Source of the DNA: Bacteroidota bacterium
Lineage (GTDB): Bacteria > Bacteroidota > Ignavibacteria > Kryptoniales > JAKASW01
Length of the DNA stretch: 64,000 nucleotides
Direction of reading: 5' to 3'
Assembly: GCA_021811615.1 (NCBI GenBank)
Contig: JAJZNW010000031.1
Location: forward strand, 1 to 64,000
Shown in pieces: positions 9,923-18,120 of this stretch (position 1 is its first letter; each line of letters opens with the position of its first letter). Position numbers and translations under genes: made by a program. The notes under the pieces were generated by a model. It was given only the letters and a program-made list of their open reading frames with translations. It did not search any database and was not told the DNA's origin.

Positions 9923-11203
9923 ATGGAAGAAGACGGTCAACTGCGTGAAGAGAACCAGCGCCTGAAAAGGGCGGTCGAGGAGCTTTCTATCCTGAACGAA
10001 CTCGCAGCCTCGATCGGAGGGCTGAGCAGTTCGGAAGAAGTTGTCAGGAAGATACTGAGCCGTGCGCTCCGCGCTTTGAATGCAGAACAAGGTGTCGTAA
10101 CTCTCGTTGCGGAACGGACGGACAATCCGATGAGGACTCTGGTGAGAAGCATGATTACATCCTCCGATCATCCGGCGTTTCACTTCAACAGCGTCCTGCT
10201 GGGCTGGATGACGTTATACAAGAGGCCCATCACCATCAACGATCCGGCATCTGATCAACGCTTCGGAGGCGCAGTATGGGATCCCATGGTCCGGTCGCTC
10301 GTTTGTGTCCCGATGCTTATCAGGGGAGGGTTAAAAGGGATTCTTACGGTTTACAACAAGAGAAACAGTGACAAATTTACGGACGACGATCAGCGGCTTC
10401 TGTCCATAATAGGAGCACAATCGGCGCAGGTGATTGAGAACGCCAGGCTTTATGAAGAGGAACGTGCGCTGATGAAAATTCAGCGAGAACTCGAACTCGC
10501 ATCTCAGATACAGAGCGATCTTCTGCCGAGGGGGGAGCCGAAAATGCCGGGGTACGACATAGCCGGTGCGACGTTTCCAGCAAGGTCTGTCGGCGGGGAT
10601 TTTTTCGACTTTATCCCGATTGAGGAGAGAAAGCTTGCGCTTTGCGTCGGCGACGTCTCCGGTAAAGGGCTTCCCGCAGCACTTCTCATGACAAACATAC
10701 AGGCGTCCCTCAGGAGCGAAGCCTTCCTCGGGAAACGTGCGCAGGAATGCGTCGAGAGAATGAACAGGCAATTGTACCATACTACAGGCCCCGAGAAGTT
10801 CGCGACTTTGTTCTACGGCATATTGGACGGCGCAAACAACACGCTCTTCTACTGCAATGCCGGTCACGAGCAGCCATACATGTTTTCAGGCACAGGCGAG
10901 CCGCGGAGGCTCGATATCGGCGGAACGGTCATAGGGGCTGTCGATTCCATGAGCTTTGAAGGAGCATCCGTAGCATTCGACCGTGGAGATTTCCTTGTGG
11001 CTTACTCGGACGGCGTTACCGAAGCTATGGACCCCAATATGGTACAATTCGGGGATGCGAGGCTGTCGCGCTTGATTAGAGACAATGCCGGGTTAAGGGC
11101 AGCCGAACTTGTGAAGCTGATAGCAGACGCCGTGATGGCACACGCTGGAAATGCACCTCAGCACGACGATATTACCGCTCTGGTGATAAAGAGGGTGAAA
11201 TGA
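9923..11203 (+). CDS. GAF domain protein with SpoIIE/PP2C phosphatase (RsbU-like)
   Basis: A 426-residue predicted cytoplasmic phosphatase. A short coiled coil (residues 1-35) leads into a GAF sensor domain (about 35-175), then a SpoIIE-type PP2C domain beginning ELASQIQSDLLPRGEP, with metal-binding motifs (VGGDFFDF, GDVSGKGLPAALLM, YSDGVTEAM) and HDDITALVI at the end. Such proteins dephosphorylate anti-sigma antagonists in partner-switching cascades; the target is not in the window. The ATG at 9923 directly follows an in-frame TGA. A Ser/Thr kinase gene follows after 103 nt, suggesting a shared signalling role. Confidence 0.9.
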   Translation: MEEDGQLREENQRLKRAVEELSILNELAASIGGLSSSEEVVRKILSRALRALNAEQGVVTLVAERTDNPMRTLVRSMITSSDHPAFHFNSVLLGWMTLYKRPITINDPASDQRFGGAVWDPMVRSLVCVPMLIRGGLKGILTVYNKRNSDKFTDDDQRLLSIIGAQSAQVIENARLYEEERALMKIQRELELASQIQSDLLPRGEPKMPGYDIAGATFPARSVGGDFFDFIPIEERKLALCVGDVSGKGLPAALLMTNIQASLRSEAFLGKRAQECVERMNRQLYHTTGPEKFATLFYGILDGANNTLFYCNAGHEQPYMFSGTGEPRRLDIGGTVIGAVDSMSFEGASVAFDRGDFLVAYSDGVTEAMDPNMVQFGDARLSRLIRDNAGLRAAELVKLIADAVMAHAGNAPQHDDITALVIKRVK

Positions 11204-11306
11204 GATTGGGAAGTGTGAGCGAAGGATTTCGATTATTCCTTATGGTTATGATCTTTGATGAAGACGTTCGGCCGCATAGCAGGACGACCTTCTGGAGGGA
11301 ATTGAA

Positions 11307-13880
11307 ATGGTAGGTGAAACGGTATCGCACTACAGGATTCTCAGCAAGCTGGGTGAAGGCGGGATGGGTGTGGTATACAAAGCGGAGGATACTGTACTCA
11401 AGCGGGCCGTGGCTTTGAAATTTCTCCCGGCAGATTTGACTTTAGACGCGGCAGCGAAGGCGAGCTTTGTACACGAGGCACAGGCGGCATCCGCGCTGGA
11501 TCATCCTAATATAGGTGCCGTACACGAGGTGGATGAAAGCGAGGATGGGCGGTCGTTCATCTGCATGGCGCTGTACGACGGGGAGACTCTAAAGCAGAAG
11601 ATAGCACACGGCCCTCTCGATATTGATGAAGCACTGGGAATTATCGAGCAAGTCGCAACAGGATTAAAGAAAGCGCACGAATCAGGGATAATCCACCGTG
11701 ACATAAAACCGGCCAACATAATAGTGACGGCCGACGGCCTCGTCAAGATAGTCGACTTCGGGCTTGCGAAGCTGAATGCAGAAACGCGAGGTGCGACGGA
11801 AGCTTCACGCGCAGGTACGGCCGCTTACATGGCTCCCGAACAGATACAGAACGGAATTACAGACGCGCGCAGCGATCTTTTTTCGGTCGGGATGGTGATG
11901 TATGAAATGCTGACCGGTGTGAGACCTTTCGCGGGTGAACATGAAGCGTCTTTATTCTACTCCATAGTCTATAATGAACCTGATCTTCCGACAGCGCTCC
12001 GTCCGGAATTGAGCGACGATATCGGCAGGATCGTGATGACGCTTCTCCAGAAGGATCCGGAAAAGAGATTTCAATCATGCGGCGAACTAATCGGAGCGCT
12101 GGAAAGCGTGCGGACTGGAACACAAATGTGGAGGCCGCGACTTCTTGCGAACCGAATGAGTCGCCAGGTCCGCCGGCACAAGCTTGCAGTCGTTCTTGGA
12201 ACATCGCTAGTTGCCATAGTGATCGTGGTCCTGTTTTCCGGCCGTGATTTCATGGCCGGCCTGATAAGCAGGGTATGGATTCCTTCAGAGAAGCATATTG
12301 CCGTCCTGCCTTTCAAGTGTATCACCGGGGGAGCAAGCGAGACCGTTCTGGCCGACGGCCTGATGGAAATGCTGACGAGCAAACTGACCCAGTTCAGACG
12401 GACCGAGGGGACTTTGTGGGTCGTCGACGCCAGCGAGATTAGGACCCAGAGAGTGGCGAGCCCGAGCCAAGCGATGCGGACCTTCGGTGTTACGCTCGCC
12501 GTGACGGGAAGCATCCAGAGGATCGACAACGGGATCCGGTTAACCCTGAACCTTGTAGATACTAAGACATCCAGGGTTCTCGGCTCGCGCATCATAGACG
12601 AACCTGATGGGGACTTTGCCGGACTTCAAGACGATGTCCTGGAGTCCCTGACTTCGTTGCTCGATATAAAGCTGCATCCCGGAGATTACAGGCGTATGAC
12701 CGCCGGCGGGACGCTTGTGTCTGATGCGTATGAAAAATATTTGTCGGGCCGCGGCTACATCTACAGATACGATTTCTCCTCGGCGATACAAATGTTCCGA
12801 AAGGCCGTACAGGCCGATTCCACCTACACGCTGGCATACGTCGGCCTCGGGGAGGCATACTGGCTCTACTACAAGGAAAATTCCGATCCGAGGATGGCAG
12901 ACAGCGCGATTGTTTTCTCCTTAAAGGCAACGAAGCTTGAGGACCAACTGGCTCCTGTGCGTGCGGCGCTCGGAAACGTTTATGCAGGTACCGGACATTT
13001 TGCAGACGCGATTCATGAGTTCTCAGTGGCCATGACTTTCGATTCGTTAGACATTCGAACAATGATCGGACTTGCGGGAGCATATAGCGCGGTGGGAGAT
13101 GCGAGGAACGCGGAACTGATGTACAAGAAAGCGATCTCGGTGGACACGACCTTTTACGGCGGTTACAACGAGCTCGGGAAGTTCTACTACCTCCATGGCC
13201 GGACGGCGGCGGCACTCGAAGAGTATAAGAAGGTGGTACGGCTGATGCCGCATGTCACTCTCGGATATAACAATCTCGGGGCGATGTACTTCTATTTGAA
13301 TCGCTGGGCGGATGCCCGCAAAGAGTTCGACAGATCGCTGGAAATACAACCCAACTACCCGGGATATTCCAATTTGGGTACGCTTCTCTATTACCAGGGA
13401 CATTACTCCGAGGCCGCCCGGGCATACGAGAGCGCACTGAAGATCGACGATCACAATCAGCAGGTTTGGTCTAATCTTGCCGAAGCATACAGGCAAGCCG
13501 GAGATACACTTCGGTCCAGGCAAGCGTCAGATATGGCGTTGAAACGCGCCGAGGATAACCTGAGACTGAACCCGAATGATCCGGCGCTGCTTGTTTCACT
13601 TGCGGGCAAGTATGCGGGACGGGGTGATAAGGGAAAAGCAAAGACCATGATCGAAAGGGCCATATCTATCTCGCCGGACAATGTCGTTCTGATGGGAAGG
13701 GCGGCGATGGTCTACGAGCAGGCAGGCGACCGTCATGAAGCACTTATGCTTCTCGCCAGAGCATTCAGGAACGGCTATTCACCCGCAGAGATAGAGAACT
13801 CGCCCGAAATGAAAGGAATTCGGAGTGACCCGCTTTACAGGAAGATACTGAAAGAGAGGGGAGGGAAGAATCGCCGTTGA
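11307..13880 (+). CDS. Membrane Ser/Thr protein kinase with C-terminal TPR repeats
   Basis: An 857-residue eukaryotic-like kinase. The N-terminal kinase domain (about 8-270) has the glycine loop GEGGMGVVY, catalytic Lys38, HRD at 130-132 and DFG at 150-152, so it should be active. A membrane segment follows near residues 297-316 (LAVVLGTSLVAIVIVVLF). The outer part has a TolB-like region (FKCITGGASETVLADGL, about 330-450), as found in adenylate-cyclase/TPR proteins, and then a long TPR array to the C-terminus. The TPRs probably bind partner proteins. The ATG has a GGAGGG ribosome site. Confidence 0.92.
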   Translation: MVGETVSHYRILSKLGEGGMGVVYKAEDTVLKRAVALKFLPADLTLDAAAKASFVHEAQAASALDHPNIGAVHEVDESEDGRSFICMALYDGETLKQKIAHGPLDIDEALGIIEQVATGLKKAHESGIIHRDIKPANIIVTADGLVKIVDFGLAKLNAETRGATEASRAGTAAYMAPEQIQNGITDARSDLFSVGMVMYEMLTGVRPFAGEHEASLFYSIVYNEPDLPTALRPELSDDIGRIVMTLLQKDPEKRFQSCGELIGALESVRTGTQMWRPRLLANRMSRQVRRHKLAVVLGTSLVAIVIVVLFSGRDFMAGLISRVWIPSEKHIAVLPFKCITGGASETVLADGLMEMLTSKLTQFRRTEGTLWVVDASEIRTQRVASPSQAMRTFGVTLAVTGSIQRIDNGIRLTLNLVDTKTSRVLGSRIIDEPDGDFAGLQDDVLESLTSLLDIKLHPGDYRRMTAGGTLVSDAYEKYLSGRGYIYRYDFSSAIQMFRKAVQADSTYTLAYVGLGEAYWLYYKENSDPRMADSAIVFSLKATKLEDQLAPVRAALGNVYAGTGHFADAIHEFSVAMTFDSLDIRTMIGLAGAYSAVGDARNAELMYKKAISVDTTFYGGYNELGKFYYLHGRTAAALEEYKKVVRLMPHVTLGYNNLGAMYFYLNRWADARKEFDRSLEIQPNYPGYSNLGTLLYYQGHYSEAARAYESALKIDDHNQQVWSNLAEAYRQAGDTLRSRQASDMALKRAEDNLRLNPNDPALLVSLAGKYAGRGDKGKAKTMIERAISISPDNVVLMGRAAMVYEQAGDRHEALMLLARAFRNGYSPAEIENSPEMKGIRSDPLYRKILKERGGKNRR

Positions 13881-13976
13881 TATTTCGATGAGCAGGCTAG
13901 ACGCTGCGCATCGCAGCCTTGCGGGCTTCGATGGACGCGGCAATTCAATAATTGCTTCAACAGAAAGGAGAATCCT

Positions 13977-14279
13977 ATGACATCGAACAGACAGTGTACG
14001 ATTACAAAGGCCAGTGGAGTCTATAATGCGCCGCAGTTTGAGGCCGGTCCCGGCGATTCCGTGATGTGGCAGACGGCGGACCTTACCGAATTCACAATCT
14101 GGTTTCATCCGGGACGGTGCCCTCTTGAAGGAGAAAACATTCTGAATAGCGCCGGGGGAAGTATTAGCGCGAGACTTCGCACAGGCGTTGAGAAGGGGGT
14201 GTACGAGTACACGATACATTGCCATGGAAACAACCTGCTGGCGAGGGGAGGTAGTCCGCCGACAATGATAGTCATATAG
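13977..14279 (+). CDS. Small cupredoxin-like protein
   Basis: A 100-residue protein without signal peptide or membrane segment. The pattern resembles a one-domain cupredoxin: beta strands with GPGDSVMW, then a His (IWFHPGRC) and, near the end, YEYTIHCHGN followed by PPTMIVI. The HCHGN and late Met arrangement recalls copper ligands, but the order is not canonical and I cannot confirm metal binding. A strong GAAAGGAG ribosome site lies 6 nt before the ATG. It sits between a Ser/Thr kinase and a hybrid histidine kinase, so it may be a signalling accessory. Confidence 0.65.
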   Translation: MTSNRQCTITKASGVYNAPQFEAGPGDSVMWQTADLTEFTIWFHPGRCPLEGENILNSAGGSISARLRTGVEKGVYEYTIHCHGNNLLARGGSPPTMIVI

Positions 14280-14458
14280 AAAATGAGTTCGGGTGCGGCA
14301 GGAACCAAGCAGAGATATGCGGGACCTGGAGCTATCCTGGTCTGCTTGAAAGGAGCAGTTCGCAGATTCTAGGAAGGAACCGGGGGAATGAAAACAAGCC
14401 GGGGCCGTCGGAGCACTCCGCCCACGCAGAGGAGGAGACTGAGCGACTCAGGTCTGCT

Positions 14459-16630
14459 GTGCGCGAGCTGGCGCTGCTCAACGACCTGGCGGTTTCTGTT
14501 GCGACGGAACAGGACCTGGATAAGGCGCTGGATGCCGTCGTCCGCGGAGCAACCAAGGCCGTCAAAGCGGAACAAGGAACCGTTTCCCTTATAACCGACG
14601 ACCCATCATTACCTCTTAAGACTCTCGTCAGGCAGGACGAGAACAGTAAACTGAGGAAAAGATGCAGGATCGGGGACTATGTAACCGGGTGGGTGCTCCT
14701 GAACCGTGAGTCCGTCAGAATAGATGATCTCTCGAAAGACAAAAGATTCCGCTCCTCGAAGGAGGAAGAAGAGCTTATCAGATCCCTGCTGTGCATACCC
14801 GTCGTCGTCAAGGGTGAGATGGTCGGTGTCCTCCAGGTGATCAACAAAGCCGGAGGAGGCATCTTTACCGACGGGGACTTGAGATTTCTGAATATCGTCG
14901 CGTCGCAGTCCGGGCAGCTGATTAGGATCAAACAACTCCAGGAGGAAACTTATGCGAAACGGCTGGAGGCCGAGAGGGCGAGAGCCGAATCGGAGAAGCT
15001 GCAGGAGCTGAACGAGCTGAAATCGAGGTTCACCGCTAACATTTCTCATGATCTGAGAACGCCGCTCACGCTTATGATCGGGCCGCTGAGAGACATGCTG
15101 GCCGGATCTTCAGGCGAGTCGAGAGAAGAGCTTGGACTCATTTACAGGAATGCCGAACGGCTTATGAAGCTGGTAGATGAGCTCCTCGATCTATCCAGGC
15201 TCGACGAGGGCAATATGAGGCTCTCGGTAACTCGCCGCGACATTGTGAAGTTCGTATCGGACATCCTGGATAGCTTTCGGCCAATGGCGGAGCGGCTGAG
15301 GTTATCACTTCGTTTAAGCGAGTCGCTGACTGAGCCGGAAGTCTGTTTTGATTGTGAAAAATTGGAGAAGGTTCTCAGTAATCTTCTTTCGAATGCGTTC
15401 AAATTCACGCCCGCAGGAGGAGAAGTTTCCGTTTCACTTTCGTCCGTCGCGGATACGAGGAAGCTTCCCGCCGTCGCCGGAACATCCCCTCCGGTCCCGA
15501 GAAGTTTCGTTGAAATAGTTGTCTCAGACAACGGCATCGGAATACCTCAGGACCAGATCGGCAAGATATTCGACAGGTTCTACCGGGCCAACAATGTCTT
15601 GAGGTCTGGCGACGGCTGCGGGATCGGGCTGTCGCTTGTGAAGGAGCTGGTTGAACTTCATCATGGAGATGTAAAAGTCACAAGCATGTCCGGGAAGGGA
15701 ACGTCGTTCGCGGTTCGGCTTCCCGCAGAACCGGAAGCGTATGAAAAGGATGAGCTTGCCGAAGGGGTAATCGCGGATTTGCACCCGCGCTCAATTTTAC
15801 CCGAGTCAATATTTCAAGAAAACGAAGAGAAATATTCTTCGGCTTCTTCTGATGATGGGGAAAGGAAAGATAAACCTTCCGTTCTAATCATCGATGATAA
15901 CAGTGACGTGCTGCGTTTTATCAGGAAATGCATCTCGCATCGCTACAGGATCCTTTCAGCATACGACGGAGAAGACGGATTGCATGCTGCGATGGAGAAG
16001 ATACCGGACCTCGTATTAAGCGATGTGATGATGCCGGGGATGGATGGATTCGAGCTGTGCAGAAGACTGAAAACCGACGAGAGAACGAGTCACATACCGG
16101 TCGTCCTTCTTACCGCAAGGGCAGCTGCCGGCGATAAGATAGTCGGGCTTGAGACGGGGGCGGATGACTACATTACCAAACCTTTTGATCGGCAGGAGCT
16201 TCTTGCCCGTATTGGCAATCTTATCGAGCAGCGAAGGAGATTGAGAGAGAAGTTTGCGCAGCAGATGGTGCTGGAGCCAAGCGACCTTGCAGTTACGCCG
16301 GTCGATGCGAATTTCCTCGAAAAGCTTGTGAATCTCGTCGATAAGAACATTGCAGACATTCACTTCGGTGTCGAGCGTCTCAGCAGTGAAATGGGTATGA
16401 GCCGCGTACAATTGTACAGGAAAATAAGAGCTCTGACGGACCAGTCCGTGAACGAGTTCATACAAACGATGCGGCTCAAGAGAGCTGCAAAGCTTCTCGT
16501 AAGGCGCGGCGGAAACGTGGCGGAGATTTCCTATTCGGTTGGTTTCGACAACCCTTCGTATTTCGCAAAGTGTTTCAGGGGGTTATACGGTAAATCCCCT
16601 TCCGAATACATGAATAGTTCCGGCGGTTAG
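14459..16630 (+). CDS. Hybrid two-component sensor (GAF-HisKA-HATPase-REC-AraC)
   Basis: One-piece sensor and transcription regulator. Order: GAF domain (to about residue 150), HisKA with SHDLRTPL and His197, HATPase (DNGIGIP, GIGLSLVKELV), a receiver domain with phospho-acceptor in LVLSDVMMPGMDG, and a C-terminal AraC helix-turn-helix (VAEISYSVGFDNPSYFAKCF). There is no membrane segment, so it senses an internal signal through GAF. The GTG at 14459 is the first usable start in this frame, but the open frame and the coiled-coil homology to the 9923 protein continue upstream. A well-placed ATG at 14388 (GGAAGG upstream) is one frame off; a single missing A in the AAAA run after it would join them. 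Confidence 0.9.
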   Translation: MRELALLNDLAVSVATEQDLDKALDAVVRGATKAVKAEQGTVSLITDDPSLPLKTLVRQDENSKLRKRCRIGDYVTGWVLLNRESVRIDDLSKDKRFRSSKEEEELIRSLLCIPVVVKGEMVGVLQVINKAGGGIFTDGDLRFLNIVASQSGQLIRIKQLQEETYAKRLEAERARAESEKLQELNELKSRFTANISHDLRTPLTLMIGPLRDMLAGSSGESREELGLIYRNAERLMKLVDELLDLSRLDEGNMRLSVTRRDIVKFVSDILDSFRPMAERLRLSLRLSESLTEPEVCFDCEKLEKVLSNLLSNAFKFTPAGGEVSVSLSSVADTRKLPAVAGTSPPVPRSFVEIVVSDNGIGIPQDQIGKIFDRFYRANNVLRSGDGCGIGLSLVKELVELHHGDVKVTSMSGKGTSFAVRLPAEPEAYEKDELAEGVIADLHPRSILPESIFQENEEKYSSASSDDGERKDKPSVLIIDDNSDVLRFIRKCISHRYRILSAYDGEDGLHAAMEKIPDLVLSDVMMPGMDGFELCRRLKTDERTSHIPVVLLTARAAAGDKIVGLETGADDYITKPFDRQELLARIGNLIEQRRRLREKFAQQMVLEPSDLAVTPVDANFLEKLVNLVDKNIADIHFGVERLSSEMGMSRVQLYRKIRALTDQSVNEFIQTMRLKRAAKLLVRRGGNVAEISYSVGFDNPSYFAKCFRGLYGKSPSEYMNSSGG

Positions 16631-16818
16631 ACTCCTCTTTCGGGCAGACATATCCTTCGATGTAACATTTGTTGCATTAAATGATACAATTTTGCTACCT
16701 ATCGCCTCTCCGTTCTTTATAATTTTGTATCGGAACCTGCGGCTAGCAATTCCACATTAAGATTGCAGCGAGTCGACAAACTATTTCGGCAGGAACGAAC
16801 AAAAAGGAGGTTAGGGCG

Positions 16819-16896
16819 ATGAAGAAGAAGGTCTGGATTATCGCGGCGTGTACGCTCGCCGGAGCGGCACTGATAGCCTATCGCATATGGAGGTGA
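16819..16896 (+). CDS. 25-residue membrane peptide
   Basis: A tiny open frame, MKKKVWIIAACTLAG followed by AALIAYRIWR, i.e. three lysines, one hydrophobic helix and a basic end. The ribosome site is excellent (AAGGAGG, 9 nt before the ATG). It may be a small inner-membrane protein or a leader peptide for the structured-looking transcript that follows up to the terminator at 17079. No homologue is recognised. Confidence 0.5.
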   Translation: MKKKVWIIAACTLAGAALIAYRIWR

Positions 16897-17078
16897 GCTA
16901 CCGTCCGGGGGTAAGTGCGATGTGAAAGGGAGCGAAAAGACTGTTGAGGGTCGGTGCACGGGTTGATTGACGTCCACCGGTTTAAGCGATACGGAATGCC
17001 GGGACCGGCTGGGTTTACAAACGGGGGGTAAGATCGCATGCCGGGCTAGAGGGGGGTCCGGTGGCTCCACGACAGAAG
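16897..17078 (+). other. Gene-free transcribed-looking stretch before a strong terminator
   Basis: No open frame with a ribosome site is seen. The GC-rich sequence has potential pairings (for example CCACCGG near 16975 with CCGGTGG near 17058, and GCGAT with ATCGC) and ends directly in a strong terminator. It could be the 3' part of a small RNA or of the mRNA of the 25-residue peptide. I cannot assign it to an RNA family. Confidence 0.25.
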
Positions 17079-17110
17079 GGCACGCTTTTTCAGATGCGTG
17101 CCTTTTTTTT
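17079..17110 (+). terminator. Rho-independent terminator
   Basis: GGCACGC (17079-17085) pairs with GCGTGCC (17096-17102) around a 10-nt loop and is followed by eight T residues (17103-17110). It ends whatever is transcribed through 16819-17078. Confidence 0.9.
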
Positions 17111-17240
17111 CCTTATTAGCATCAGTTATGTTCTTCACCTGATCCGACGGATGAAAATTCACGACCCTACATTTCGGAGCGGGTCATGGAATTTATGCCT
17201 TACGTTGGTATGTTGAATATTAGCAAGTAAAAGGTGATCG

Positions 17241-17765
17241 ATGGAAGACTTGAGTTATCCTATAGGACGCTTCACCCCTGAATCGGAATTGACAGAAGGT
17301 AAGCGCATCACACTGATAAACGAAATAACGGCCGCACCCGCAGCTCTACGGGAGGCGGTGCATGGAATGACCAAGGCGCAGCTTGACACACCGTATCGTC
17401 CCGGCGGATGGACGGTACGCCAGGTGGTCCACCATCTTCCCGACAGCCACATGAACGCGTACATGAGGTTCCGGCTGGCACTGACCGAAGACGAACCGAC
17501 AATCAAACCTTACGATCAGGCCGGGTGGGCCAATCTCCCCGATGCGACATCTGCGGATGTGGAGATCTCCCTGAAACTCTTCGAGAACCTCCATCACAGG
17601 TGGGTCTTTCTATTGAGGAGCATGAAGCCGGAAGAGTTCATGCGCTCATTTCGTCATCCGGAAAGCGGTGTTCAGAAGCTCGACACTACGCTGCAGATGT
17701 ACGCCTGGCATGGGAAGCACCACATAGCGCACATTACTTCGTTGCGGAAGCGGATGGGGTGGTAG
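17241..17765 (+). CDS. YfiT-like DinB-fold metal-dependent protein (bacillithiol-transferase family)
   Basis: A 174-residue protein of the DinB superfamily, closest by motif to YfiT/BstA. It begins DLSYPIGRF, and has HHLPDSHMNAYMRFRLALTED and the second metal motif WHGKHHIAHI. These give the three-histidine metal site of the family (one His in HHLPDSH, two in WHGKHHIAH). In Bacillus these act as S-transferases or metal hydrolases; the thiol substrate here is unknown. ATG 17241 has AAGGTGATCG upstream. It stands alone and converges with the efflux operon. Confidence 0.85.
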   Translation: MEDLSYPIGRFTPESELTEGKRITLINEITAAPAALREAVHGMTKAQLDTPYRPGGWTVRQVVHHLPDSHMNAYMRFRLALTEDEPTIKPYDQAGWANLPDATSADVEISLKLFENLHHRWVFLLRSMKPEEFMRSFRHPESGVQKLDTTLQMYAWHGKHHIAHITSLRKRMGW

Positions 17766-17788
17766 TCTGTCGCGGCTGCCGCCGGACC

Positions 17789-18088
17789 CTACACGATTCT
17801 TTCGAGCGGCACCTGGAAGAGCCTGATGTGATCGTCCGGACGAGGGATCTCTTTGTTGGCGGTGTTGATTTCCTGTACCAGCACTTCCAGTTTCGCCTCC
17901 TCCTCGAACGCTATCATGAACACCGCGTTTGTCCCGGGAAAGCTTCGCGTGTCAAGGTGCGGATCTGTACCATGGCCTTTGCCCTTGACGTGTTCCCACC
18001 GGGTGTAGTAATCGATGCCCGCCTCTTCGAGGAGCTTCATCACCCGCGGCGAAACGACATCGTTGCAGACGACGAACACTATTTTCAT
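17789..18088 (-). CDS. PII-like protein at the end of the RND efflux operon
   Basis: A 99-residue soluble protein beginning MKIVFVVCNDVVSPRVMKLL, with a ferredoxin-like pattern of the PII/CutA type (strand, helix, a loop with WEHVKGKGHGTDPHLDTRSFPGTN, strand, helix). The histidine-rich loop occupies the place of the PII T-loop and could bind metal. GGGAGG lies just before the ATG. It follows the pump gene by 32 nt, so it is probably co-transcribed and may sense a pump substrate; that role is inferred. No glutamine-metabolism genes are nearby. Confidence 0.65.
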   Translation of the reverse strand: MKIVFVVCNDVVSPRVMKLLEEAGIDYYTRWEHVKGKGHGTDPHLDTRSFPGTNAVFMIAFEEEAKLEVLVQEINTANKEIPRPDDHIRLFQVPLERIV

Positions 18089-18120
18089 TTAGCCTCCCAT
18101 CTCGGGAATTGAACACGCGT

